Below, piece after piece: positions 1-7,165 of a stretch of 64,000 nucleotides of DNA. The DNA is from Natranaerovirga hydrolytica (GTDB lineage Bacteria; Bacillota; Clostridia; Lachnospirales; DSM-24629), in NCBI RefSeq assembly GCF_004339095.1, contig NZ_SMGQ01000015.1, positions 62,001-126,000 of the forward strand, read 5' to 3'. Positions within the stretch are counted from its first letter, which is position 1; every line of letters starts with the position of its first letter. Both the position numbers and the translations under genes were made by a program. The notes under the pieces are model-generated. The model was not told where the DNA came from, ran no database searches, and saw only the letters and a program-made list of their open reading frames with translations.

Positions 1-756
1 GTAGATAAAAAGTTTGGAGACGCTGGAGATAAATTAGTTGTAGAAGAATTTATGACAGGAAGAGAAGTTTCTGTATTGGCTTTTTGTGATGGAGACCATA
101 TTATACCAATGACCAGTGCTCAAGATCACAAAAGAGCAAAAGACAATGACGAAGGCTTAAACACAGGAGGAATGGGAACATTCTCACCCAGTCCATTCTA
201 CACAGATGAGGTGCATCAATTCTGTATGGATAACATATACCAAGTAACAATAGACGCAATGAAAAGTGAAGGCAGACCTTTTACTGGGATTTTATTTGTT
301 GGACTAATGTTAACACCAGAAGGACCAAAAGTATTAGAATACAACGCAAGATTCGGTGACCCAGAAGCACAAGTGGTATTACCAAGAATGGAAAATGACT
401 TAGTAGATGTGGTAGAAGCTTGTATAGAAGGCAGATTAAATGAAATAGAATTAAAATTCACAGATGACGCAGCTGTATGTGTTGTTCTAGCATCAGATGG
501 CTACCCACTAAGCTACGATAAAGGTTTAGAAATCAAAGGCTTAGATTGGTTTGACACAGAAGAAAACTACTACTGCTTCCACGCAGGAACAGCAAATAAA
601 AACGGAAAAATCGTAACAAACGGTGGAAGGGTACTAGGCATAGTAGCAAAAGGCGAGGATCTAAAAAAAGCAAGAACCAATGCTTATAAAGCAGTTGAAA
701 AGGTAAGCTTTGATAACAAATATTACAGAAGTGACATAGGCAAATCAATTGAATAA
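1..756 (+). CDS. purD: Phosphoribosylamine--glycine ligase, C-terminal part (5' truncated by window edge)
   Basis: This enzyme (GARS) joins glycine to phosphoribosylamine with ATP in purine synthesis. The reading frame is open from base 1, so the gene begins outside the window and only about 251 residues are visible. What is present is the later part of the ATP-grasp domain and the C-terminal domain: VVEEFMTGREVSVLAF, the AQDHKRAKDNDEGLNTGGMG stretch, and VLEYNARFGDPEAQ, which carries the metal- and ATP-binding Glu/Asn residues. The C-terminal GRVLGIVAKGEDL segment is also typical. No frameshift is seen. A strong hairpin terminator follows at 815-859, so this is probably the last gene of its operon. 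Confidence 0.95.
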   Translation, partial: VDKKFGDAGDKLVVEEFMTGREVSVLAFCDGDHIIPMTSAQDHKRAKDNDEGLNTGGMGTFSPSPFYTDEVHQFCMDNIYQVTIDAMKSEGRPFTGILFVGLMLTPEGPKVLEYNARFGDPEAQVVLPRMENDLVDVVEACIEGRLNEIELKFTDDAAVCVVLASDGYPLSYDKGLEIKGLDWFDTEENYYCFHAGTANKNGKIVTNGGRVLGIVAKGEDLKKARTNAYKAVEKVSFDNKYYRSDIGKSIE

Positions 757-777
757 ATACCAAAAGCATCAAAAGGC

Positions 778-802
778 ATCAAAAGGGACGGTCCTTTTTG
801 AT
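778..802. repeat. REP-like palindrome, copy 1
   Basis: A 25-base imperfect palindrome centred on GGGACGGTCC and bounded by ATCAAAA and TTTTTGAT. Only one arm pair and the central base break the symmetry. It lies between purD and its terminator, in direct orientation relative to copies 2 and 3 and inverted relative to the copies beyond the RAYT gene. Confidence 0.75.
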
Positions 803-814
803 AGGCTTTTTGTA

Positions 815-859
815 AACACAAAACCACTTTTAAAAATAATCTAAAAGTGGTTTTGTGTT
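815..859. terminator. Bidirectional terminator between purD and the convergent small gene
   Basis: A perfect 18-bp stem (arms 815-832 and 842-859) with a 9-base loop. The arms contain AACACAAAACCAC and its complement. It lies between two convergent genes and could end both transcripts. Confidence 0.85.
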
Positions 860-860
860 C

Positions 861-1310
861 TTAGTGATACCTATAAAATGGTATATATCGATATCTTCTT
901 TTTAACACAACTTCTTCAGTAGTATCAGTCGTTTCACCTAATGGTCTCCACCTTAAATTCAAGGTTATATGATCTGAAGAATCATAGGTTCTATGACCAT
1001 AAATAAAACTATATTCATCAGATATTTCAACTTGATTTTCCATAGAAGGATTTCTTTCGCCAGCTCTTAAAGAACCATTAACATAAAATTGATAATAATT
1101 TAAAGAAACATCTTCTTCACCATTCCAATAAAGTGTTCCTTCCCAAATACTACCTAGGTCATTAGAAACTTTTTCATATACAATGGTCCAATTCCCATCA
1201 TCTGTTTTACCAACCCAAATAGGTGCAGTAACGATAGCGTGTATGATACCTATTAATATAAGTAGGATTGATATAACTATAATATACTGTATGCTTTTTT
1301 TAATTCTCAT
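861..1310 (-). CDS. Unrecognised membrane-anchored small protein
   Basis: I do not recognise this 149-residue protein. Residues about 7-30 form one hydrophobic segment after a basic start (MRIKKS), so it is probably anchored by its N-terminus with the rest outside the cell. The exported part is rich in Trp, Tyr and Glu, has no cysteines, and ends in a basic, aromatic tail (RRYRYIPFYRYH). The start has a good AGGAGG site. A REP-like palindrome (copy 2) abuts that ribosome binding site, so the repeat would lie in the 5' untranslated RNA. The gene sits between purD and the RAYT island and may be strain-specific cargo. Confidence 0.6.
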   Translation of the reverse strand: MRIKKSIQYIIVISILLILIGIIHAIVTAPIWVGKTDDGNWTIVYEKVSNDLGSIWEGTLYWNGEEDVSLNYYQFYVNGSLRAGERNPSMENQVEISDEYSFIYGHRTYDSSDHITLNLRWRPLGETTDTTEEVVLKRRYRYIPFYRYH

Positions 1311-1322
1311 TATTTTCCTCCT

Positions 1323-1347
1323 ATCAAAAGGGACGGTCCTTTTTGGT
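1323..1347. repeat. REP-like palindrome, copy 2
   Basis: Second copy of the GGGACGGTCC palindrome, in the same orientation as copy 1. It directly adjoins the ribosome binding site of the minus-strand gene ending at 861. Confidence 0.75.
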
Positions 1348-1367
1348 TTGCTTTTTTATCAAAAGGT

Positions 1368-1392
1368 ATCAAAAGGGACGGCCCTTTATGAT
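1368..1392. repeat. REP-like palindrome, copy 3
   Basis: Third copy, with core GGGACGGCCC. The change of GGTCC to GGCCC sharpens pairing with the GGGAC arm. It is preceded by a partial ATCAAAAGGT unit and lies just beyond the 3' end of the RAYT gene. Confidence 0.75.
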
Positions 1393-1415
1393 TTGATTTT
1401 TGATTTAAAAGAGAT

Positions 1416-2201
1416 TTATTGAAGATCAATAGCTTGATACCTTTTTTGAACTTTAGCGTATGAAATACCAGTTAAACTTGAAATTTTTCTCAAAGACAAA
1501 CCACTTTTCTTTAACAATTCAGTAATTAGAAAATGCTCTTTATCTGTATCCTTTTTTAATTCCAATAAAGTATTAGCATTGTTATCTCTCAAATATTTTT
1601 CTATAATCACTTCTGCTTTTTCGAGTCGATATTTTTCAACATCTTCTTTGATTTCTAGATATTCTTTATCACTTGTTTTAAGATGAAAGGCTTCAAATCT
1701 TTGAATATTATTATTAAAATAATTAAGAACAAATTGCATTTGATGAGTTATAAACTTTTGTTTGATATAAGCATTATAAGTACTCCATTTATATTCTTGT
1801 GGTTTTTTGACTATTTTTGCTTTTACTGGATTATTGTGCACATACCTTATCACTTCAATCAAATACTCATCCGTGTCAATAGGCTCACTTTTGAATCGAT
1901 CTTGAAAAACATGCCCAATCATATTTTCTTTTTTATTGTAGTACATTGCAAATTTAGTATTTATTTTCTTCATAGCTAAGGACATATCATTAATACTTGA
2001 TTTTAAAACAATATGCACATGGTTATCCATGATACACCAAGCTAATAGTTGTATTAAACATTCTTCATTTTCTTGTTGTTTCAATAACTCAATTAATTTT
2101 GTTTTATACACATCTTTTTGTGTAATCCAAGACTTGTTATTTCCCCTTAAAATAACGTGATAATATCCTGAACGACTTTCTTGTCTAGCAGTTCTCGACA
2201 T
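1416..2201 (-). CDS. REP-associated tyrosine transposase (RAYT, Y1/HUH family)
   Basis: This 261-residue protein belongs to the IS200-like TnpA-REP group, single-strand DNA transposases that are usually single copy and linked to palindromic REP repeats. The start region SGYYHVILRGNN is typical. The HUH metal-binding pair is visible in DNHVHIVL, and the catalytic tyrosine is probably the one in IRYVHNNPVKA. The C-terminus (SLRKISSLTGISYAKVQKR) is a helix-turn-helix-like extension common in this family. GGGACGGTCC palindromes flank the gene on both sides in inverted orientation, as expected for a RAYT locus. The frame is intact, so the enzyme may be active. Confidence 0.88.
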   Translation of the reverse strand: MSRTARQESRSGYYHVILRGNNKSWITQKDVYKTKLIELLKQQENEECLIQLLAWCIMDNHVHIVLKSSINDMSLAMKKINTKFAMYYNKKENMIGHVFQDRFKSEPIDTDEYLIEVIRYVHNNPVKAKIVKKPQEYKWSTYNAYIKQKFITHQMQFVLNYFNNNIQRFEAFHLKTSDKEYLEIKEDVEKYRLEKAEVIIEKYLRDNNANTLLELKKDTDKEHFLITELLKKSGLSLRKISSLTGISYAKVQKRYQAIDLQ

Positions 2202-2310
2202 ATATATAATCCCCCCCCTATTAAATACATTGAATTATTAATTTTTTTCTAAGTACATTGTACAATACATTAAAATATATATCAATTAAAATACAGAAAT
2301 ATCAAAAAGT

Positions 2311-2337
2311 ATCAAAAAGGACCGTCCGAGACCAGTG
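2311..2337. repeat. REP-like half-element, copy 4, with GAGACCAGTG tail
   Basis: The copy reads ATCAAAAAGGACCGTCC in inverted orientation relative to copies 1-3 and continues into GAGACCAGTG. The tail is the complement of CACTGGTCTC found next to copy 6, so the two form a wider inverted repeat around 2338-2558. Confidence 0.6.
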
Positions 2338-2372
2338 AAAAAGACCTTTATAAAACCAGTCAAAATTTATAA

Positions 2373-2479
2373 AGTCTGCTATATTAATGGAGGTAAATTC
2401 TGAATATACAAGGTTATAACAGACTAAGGCCCCAAAAATATGGTATGTTGTCAGGAGGAACAACTAATCCATAAAGGGG
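2373..2479 (+). other. Structured non-coding relic with two GGAGG-loop hairpins
   Basis: Two adjacent hairpins can be drawn. The first pairs AGTCTG (2373-2378) with CAGACT (2420-2425) and TATATT (2380-2385) with AATATA (2403-2408), leaving a loop with GGAGG. The second nests CCCC/GGGG (2430-2433, 2476-2479), TATGG/CCATA (2439-2443, 2469-2473) and GTTGT/ACAAC (2447-2451, 2460-2464), with loop CAGGAGGA. No gene covers it. It lies inside the inverted repeat formed by copies 4-6. It could be part of a decayed mobile element or a small RNA; I do not recognise it. Confidence 0.4.
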
Positions 2480-2530
2480 TTTTCTTATGCTTCAACTAAA
2501 GCAATTATTGTTACATACACTATTAAGTCG

Positions 2531-2600
2531 AATCAAAAAGGACCGTCCCTACTGATTCACACTGGTCTCGGACCGTCCCTACTGATTCCCTACTGATTCT
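2531..2600. repeat. REP-like copies 5 and 6 with short tandem units
   Basis: Copy 5 (2531-2557) has the GGACCGTCCC core between AATC and GATT ends. Copy 6 (2570-2588) follows CACTGGTCTC. A CCCTACTGATT unit is then repeated in tandem to 2600. All are inverted relative to the copies on the other side of the RAYT gene. The rest of 2601-2850 shows no gene. Confidence 0.6.
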
Positions 2601-2691
2601 AAAAAGTTTATTTCTTTTTTTAGTTAAAAATTTACCAAACTAGTGTATAATAGTTGGTGAAAGGGGTTAGGAAAAAAGTTATTATTAGTGT

Positions 2692-2702
2692 AAAAGGATT
2701 AC
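2692..2702. repeat. Possible IS110-element boundary direct repeat, left
   Basis: AAAAGGATTAC occurs here and again at 4434-4444, bracketing the IS110 transposase and its leader at a spacing of 1742 bp, a size that suits this family. IS110 elements lack inverted ends, so a repeat shared by target and element junction is the expected kind of mark. Chance similarity in AT-rich DNA is not excluded. Confidence 0.35.
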
Positions 2703-2850
2703 CAAGAGTTTGTAAGGGGCATTAAAACACATTATAAGCAATTTGGTAATATGTCAAGAAGTAATTTCAATTGATTCGAATAAAAAAAGGCACCATTAAT
2801 AGACCTACGGTTCTTCAAAGAAAAAACGTAAGTAAAGTGTTCAATATGGA

Positions 2851-4128
2851 TTACCTACTCTTGTCCAAAGAGTAGAGTTGGCTTTTGTCCAGCAGTCCAA
2901 AAAGCATACGTATAAATTTACGGGAGGTCAACGCGAGTGCTCGTTTATGTTGATGAGTTGTAACTTCAGCATATTTCTTATCATAGAATGCCTTATATTC
3001 AGGACAGTGTCTAATAACACTGTTGGTAGCTTCTATAATGTAATAACGTAAATAACGGTTTCCAGCTTTGCTCATTGGTGTATTCTCAGCACTGAAATCA
3101 CCAGAATCGTTTGCTTTCCAAACGATGCCACAGTATTTGGCTAGAGCATTGTTGTTTTGAAAACACCTGATACTACCAATTTCAGCAAGAATACCCGCCG
3201 AGAAAACCTTTCCAATACCAGGGATTGAGTTTATTACTTGGTATTCCACTGGATTAAGCCCTTTTACAGCTTGAAGAATAGCAGCATCAATAGCTTTTAG
3301 TTCTTTGTTAAAGGCAGAAATACAGTTGAAGGAACTACTAATAGAAACTGTAAGAGGCTCATATAAGCATTTATCAAGCCGATAGGAATTTCTAGCAGCG
3401 GCTTGTAGTAAGGAAGCAGTTTCAGCAGGATTAGTAATTCTGCCACGACTTTTACGATTGATGAATGAAATCAGTTCTTCTGTTGAAGCATTTACAAGAT
3501 CTTCATTAGTCATAAAGTCCGTTAATATAGCTTCGGCAGTAGCGCCATATTTGTTAGAAAAAGGATGTTCATCATTTTTGAGCATAGCAAACTCACTGAA
3601 TTTTAGAAATACATTGTTCAGCAAGTAAGTTTTTTCTCTAGCAATACACTCTGTAATATGAAGTCTATGACGGGTGAGGCGCTGAAGAGCTAAATACTGA
3701 GAACCACGCCAAGGTTTGATACTAATACGTCCTACACGTGCGAAATCAGCAATAACAAAAGAATCAATGGCATCTGTTTTATCTAGATTGTTAAATGATT
3801 TTTTGTAGTTAGCAACTTCTTTAGGATTCAAGCAATAAACATGTGTAGAAAAAGGAGCAAGTTTACTAGAAGAAGATAGATAGTTTGCAATGTGAACGCC
3901 GTAAAAACCGGTAGATTCTAAACCGATGATGACATAGCGGAACTGATGGTGTCTAGCGAGCACATCGGCAATCATATCTTCTAGAAGTTCTGCGCCACCT
4001 TGAGCGTTAGGAACAGACTTCATCTTGATGAAATATTCCTGATGGAAGTCAATAGCAGAAACAACGTTATTTCGGGAGGCAATATCAATCCCGACAAAAA
4101 GCGTTGACAGGTAATCAATTTTCTTCAT
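2851..4128 (-). CDS. IS110-family transposase (DEDD recombinase)
   Basis: This 425-residue protein is an RNA-guided recombinase of the IS110/IS1111 family. The N-terminal RuvC-like DEDD domain begins FVGIDIASRNNVVSA, with further acidic residues in VIIGLESTGFYG and NLDKTDAIDS. The C-terminal Transposase_20 domain has INSIPGIGKVFSAGILAEIG and the serine motif PMSKAGNRYLRYYIIEATN. The length fits the family and the frame is intact. About 270 bases of GC-richer, structured non-coding DNA lie upstream of the start (4129-4400), where IS110-group elements encode their bridge RNA. Confidence 0.93.
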   Translation of the reverse strand: MKKIDYLSTLFVGIDIASRNNVVSAIDFHQEYFIKMKSVPNAQGGAELLEDMIADVLARHHQFRYVIIGLESTGFYGVHIANYLSSSSKLAPFSTHVYCLNPKEVANYKKSFNNLDKTDAIDSFVIADFARVGRISIKPWRGSQYLALQRLTRHRLHITECIAREKTYLLNNVFLKFSEFAMLKNDEHPFSNKYGATAEAILTDFMTNEDLVNASTEELISFINRKSRGRITNPAETASLLQAAARNSYRLDKCLYEPLTVSISSSFNCISAFNKELKAIDAAILQAVKGLNPVEYQVINSIPGIGKVFSAGILAEIGSIRCFQNNNALAKYCGIVWKANDSGDFSAENTPMSKAGNRYLRYYIIEATNSVIRHCPEYKAFYDKKYAEVTTHQHKRALALTSRKFIRMLFGLLDKSQLYSLDKSR

Positions 4129-4400
4129 GGGTCATCACCACCTTTCTGTTAAAAGTGAAGAAAAGTAACCAAGGATTATCCCAAACCAATACACCGGCCT
4201 AACCCTCGCGTTATTAGCATTCAACCAGTAAAAATACCCTGCTGGAGGCTGATACTGGAATGCAGCATTTGTGTAATAAGTCTTGGTGTATCGTCCGGGC
4301 TGCAAGCTTTCTAGGCAATAGCGCAATGCCTTGCAGGAGACGAGAGCAGCGTCCACAGCTACGATTCTTATAGTAATTATTGTAGCATTTGGGATACCTG
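4129..4400 (-). ncRNA. Candidate IS110 bridge RNA / left-end leader
   Basis: This stretch precedes the transposase start on its coding strand. It is clearly richer in G and C than nearby intergenic DNA and has many short complementary segments. A TATAAT box lies at 4401-4406 on the minus strand. The position matches the left-end non-coding RNA of IS110-group elements. Two segments, 4171-4178 and 4215-4221, are identical to the adjacent putative element boundary at 4436-4443 and 4445-4451. A 73-codon open frame across it (4135-4356, minus strand) has no convincing ribosome binding site and no recognisable domain. Assignment rests on position and composition. Confidence 0.5.
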
Positions 4401-4433
4401 ATTATAAAGTGTAAATATCAATATATAGATGAG

Positions 4434-4444
4434 AAAAGGATTAC
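4434..4444. repeat. Possible IS110-element boundary direct repeat, right
   Basis: Second AAAAGGATTAC, matching 2692-2702. It is followed by TAGCATT, which also occurs inside the candidate bridge RNA. Confidence 0.35.
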
Positions 4445-4508
4445 TAGCATTGGTGGAAAGAACTTCCAAGATGTATAAGAAGTATCCTCCATCTATATCA
4501 AAAAAAAG

Positions 4509-4548
4509 AATAAGTCTGTAACCGGATTTACTTGGTTACAAACTTATT
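4509..4548 (-). terminator. Hairpin upstream of the chemoreceptor; terminator-like on the minus strand
   Basis: A 7-bp plus 6-bp stem (AATAAGT, GTAACC and their complements) with a 10-base loop. Read on the minus strand it is followed by eight T residues, as in an intrinsic terminator. It lies just before the ribosome binding site of the chemoreceptor gene and could shield the IS110 leader from antisense transcription. Confidence 0.5.
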
Positions 4549-4567
4549 ATACGAGGAGATGAGAATA

Positions 4568-6046
4568 ATGCATAACAATAGTCAAATTTTAGAAAAAGTA
4601 AATAAATTTAATGTATTATTAATCTGGATTTTTTCAGGATTATTAACACTTCAAGCATTTTTAGTTACAGGAATAGAAAGAGGCACAGTTGTTTTTATAA
4701 CTACGTTCATTACTTCAATTGTAGCCACTTTGATTTTTATTTTTAAAATTAATAATAACATTGCATCTGTCATTATACCTTTATGCCCTGCCATAGCAGG
4801 AACCATCTTAGCAATTATAGATGGTGGTTCACTAAGAATCATTACAATTTATATGGTAACGTTATTTATGTCAGGGTTATACTATAATAAGAGATCTCTT
4901 GTTATCTATACGCTTATTTTAAATGGTATTTTCTTAGGATTCTACTTTATCATTAATCAGCCGTTAATGGGAATGGATATACCTATACAAGAGTCTATTA
5001 TTCAACTGGGTATGATGAATATAGGTGGAGTTGTACTGTTTTTTCTTGCGAAATGGGGTAATGAATACTTAAGTTCAGCAGCAAAAAATGAAGAGAAAGC
5101 ATTAAGTGTCCTTAAAGAATTACAAGAAACTTTTAGTGTGATTGAAAATACAACAGTTAACTTAAACAGTAGTATTGGTAGTTTTTTAGAAAATATAGAA
5201 GAGACATCTAAAATAAGTGATTCTGTTACCAAAGGAACATATGAAATCTCAAAAGGTACAGAAGAGCAAACTCATTCGTTAACATCCATACATATGATGA
5301 TGAAAAAATCTTATGACAAATTAAAAGATACCCGGGAAAAATCTAAGGCGGTTGAAGACATATCTAGTGACGTTAATACAATAGTTAATGAAAATGGTAG
5401 AGAAATTGACCGTATTAAAAATGGTATGAAAACCATTAGTTCAGCAGTTAATCAAAGCTTTAAAACTGTAAATGAATTAGGAGAAAGTTTAGAGGAAATT
5501 AATAATTTTTTAAGTGCCATTACAAATATTGCTGAGCAAACCAATTTATTAGCACTTAATGCTGCCATTGAAGCTGCTCGAGCAGGTGAAGCAGGAAAAG
5601 GATTTGCTGTTGTAGCAGAAGAAATAAGAAAATTATCTGAAGAAAGTAATAAAACAGCTAATGAAATAAGTAATATTATTGTAACGCTAGATGAAAAAGC
5701 AAGTGCAGCAATCGGTATTACAGAAAAAGGCAGCAAAGAAACAGTTGAAGGCATAAAAGTTGTTGATAATTTGGGAGAGAGTATTACAAATATGGTTCAT
5801 TCATTTAGCCAGATGAAAGTGTACCTAAAAGAGGAGTTTATGGCTATAGAAGAAATCACAAGTTTATTTAATGATATGGAAAGTCACTTAGAAAGCAATG
5901 CTTCTGTAATGGAAGAATATGCGGCGACTACAGAAGAAATTACAGCGACAATGGATAAACAAAACAACAACATCAATGATATGGTAGAGATTGTTTCTAA
6001 TATTAAAAAAATGAGCCAAGAGATGGAAAGTAAAATTAAAAAGTAG
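4568..6046 (+). CDS. Methyl-accepting chemotaxis protein with polytopic membrane sensor
   Basis: This 492-residue chemoreceptor signals to CheA/CheW. Residues about 15-175 contain roughly five or six hydrophobic segments with no large extracellular ligand domain, so it probably senses within or near the membrane. The rest is the coiled-coil signalling domain, with the conserved hairpin tip [20 protein letters not shown] and flanking Glu/Gln-rich methylation helices. I see no clear HAMP domain. The chosen ATG follows GAGGAG by nine bases; a longer frame from 4532 lacks such a site and would overlap the upstream hairpin. No chemotaxis genes are adjacent, so it is an orphan receptor next to the IS110 element. 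Confidence 0.9.
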   Translation: MHNNSQILEKVNKFNVLLIWIFSGLLTLQAFLVTGIERGTVVFITTFITSIVATLIFIFKINNNIASVIIPLCPAIAGTILAIIDGGSLRIITIYMVTLFMSGLYYNKRSLVIYTLILNGIFLGFYFIINQPLMGMDIPIQESIIQLGMMNIGGVVLFFLAKWGNEYLSSAAKNEEKALSVLKELQETFSVIENTTVNLNSSIGSFLENIEETSKISDSVTKGTYEISKGTEEQTHSLTSIHMMMKKSYDKLKDTREKSKAVEDISSDVNTIVNENGREIDRIKNGMKTISSAVNQSFKTVNELGESLEEINNFLSAITNIAEQTNLLALNAAIEAARAGEAGKGFAVVAEEIRKLSEESNKTANEISNIIVTLDEKASAAIGITEKGSKETVEGIKVVDNLGESITNMVHSFSQMKVYLKEEFMAIEEITSLFNDMESHLESNASVMEEYAATTEEITATMDKQNNNINDMVEIVSNIKKMSQEMESKIKK

Positions 6047-6195
6047 TTTTTTTGTTTTAAAATCCAAGTATGTAATGGTTCTTGTTGGTGTATAAATATA
6101 TATTGAAATATTTTTATTAAAGCACAGAAGTATTGAAAAAGTAAAATCATTGTGATAAAATTAACGTAATACATTAACTTATTTTATGTATTTTA

Positions 6196-6228
6196 CATTG
6201 GTAAGAGGCACAAGGTGGGTTAATCAAG
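6196..6228 (+). repeat. Possible 3' part of the dispersed intergenic element (copy C)
   Basis: The sequence TAAGAGGCACAAGGTGGGTT resembles the 3' portion of copies A and B near 34.0 and 36.5 kb. It lies directly upstream of the DUF4234 gene. The match is partial and the 5' hairpin is not evident. Confidence 0.3.
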
Positions 6229-6244
6229 TTATAGGGAGGTTAAT

Positions 6245-6580
6245 ATGGAAAAAAGAAGTATTGGCGTAGCAATTTTATTATCTCTTGTAACGTGTGGCAT
6301 TTATTCAATGTATTGGATGTATGCTTTATCAAAAGATTTAATTGAGTATAACGGAGAAGTGGGAGAAAGTGCAGGCACAGAACTGTTATTATCTATTATA
6401 ACCTGTGGATTGTATTTCATTTATTGGTGTTATAAAATGGGGCAAAGAATTTATGATGCAGAAGTAAAAAGTAATGTAGCACATCCAAACGATGATTCAG
6501 TAATGTATTTAATTCTTGGGATATTTGGGTTTGGGATTATAGCAATGGCAATTATGCAGTCTAAAACAAATGCTTTATAA
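6245..6580 (+). CDS. DUF4234 family small membrane protein
   Basis: This 111-residue protein has the internally repeated membrane pattern of DUF4234: SLVTCGIYSMYWMYAL near the start and SIITCGLYFIYWCYKM in the middle, then a third hydrophobic segment. The function of the family is unknown. The start has a GGGAGG site. The stop lies 11 bases inside the next gene, a DUF2752 protein, and the two families are often neighbours, so they are probably co-translated. Confidence 0.85.
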   Translation: MEKRSIGVAILLSLVTCGIYSMYWMYALSKDLIEYNGEVGESAGTELLLSIITCGLYFIYWCYKMGQRIYDAEVKSNVAHPNDDSVMYLILGIFGFGIIAMAIMQSKTNAL

Positions 6581-7007
6581 AAATATAAAAAAGGTATTCT
6601 ATATTAATGCCTTTATAAAAATGTTGCTAATTTTAGGGTTTATAGGAATAATAAGTTTAATATCAACATTTTTTTGGGATAAAAGCTTATGTTTAATTTA
6701 TAATACCACAGGAATGCCATGCCCAAGTTGTGGAATGACAAGAGCATTTAGACATTTAATTGCATTAGATTTTAGAAGCGCCTTTATGTATCACCCATTA
6801 TTTGTAGTTCCGTTATTAATTCCATTTATATATATTAAGAATATATATAATAATAGTAAATTATTAAATCGATTAATAGGGATTACCATAGTAATTATTA
6901 TAATAACATGGGGGATTAGGTTGTTTATGTTTTTCCCACATTCTGAGCCTTTTTTATTTAATTCAGACGCAATTATACCCAGTGTATATAATCATTTAAC
7001 ACAATAA
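6570..7007 (+). CDS. DUF2752 family membrane protein
   Basis: This 145-residue protein carries the DUF2752 signature GMPCPSCGMTRAFRHL, a Cys-Pro-x-Cys-Gly motif followed by Thr-Arg, between hydrophobic segments at about 16-35, 75-92 and 105-122. The role of the family is unknown; the Cys pair suggests metal binding or redox chemistry at the membrane. It overlaps the DUF4234 gene and ends at a terminator. The start shown gives the longest form; internal ATG codons about 12-17 residues later are possible. Confidence 0.85.
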   Translation: MLYKNIKKVFYINAFIKMLLILGFIGIISLISTFFWDKSLCLIYNTTGMPCPSCGMTRAFRHLIALDFRSAFMYHPLFVVPLLIPFIYIKNIYNNSKLLNRLIGITIVIIIITWGIRLFMFFPHSEPFLFNSDAIIPSVYNHLTQ

Positions 7008-7051
7008 AAAGATTAAGGTGAATGAGCAGTTGAGTTCGCCTTAATCTTTTT
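7006..7051 (+). terminator. Terminator after the DUF2752 gene
   Basis: A 13-bp stem (AAAAAGATTAAGG with its complement at 7039-7051), extended by a few inner pairs, ends in a T-run. Confidence 0.8.
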
Positions 7052-7052
7052 A

Positions 7053-7074
7053 CACCTTATGAAACAATAAGGTG
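7053..7074 (+). other. Short perfect hairpin upstream of dnaE
   Basis: CACCTTAT and ATAAGGTG form an 8-bp stem with a 6-base loop, immediately after the previous terminator and about 90 bases before dnaE. It lacks a T-run, so it is more likely a binding site or RNA structure than a terminator. Confidence 0.4.
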
Positions 7075-7165
7075 AATTAAATGTCTTATGCCTAGCAAAG
7101 AAGTTACCCATATGATAAAATAATAATACCGATGAAGTTTGTCATAAAGTAAAGGTTGGTGTAGG

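Noticed and set aside
4135-4356. Open reading frame of 73 codons on the minus strand within the IS110 leader
   Set aside because: It has no convincing ribosome binding site and no recognisable domain, and it lies where the bridge RNA is expected, so it is more likely a chance frame in structured non-coding DNA.
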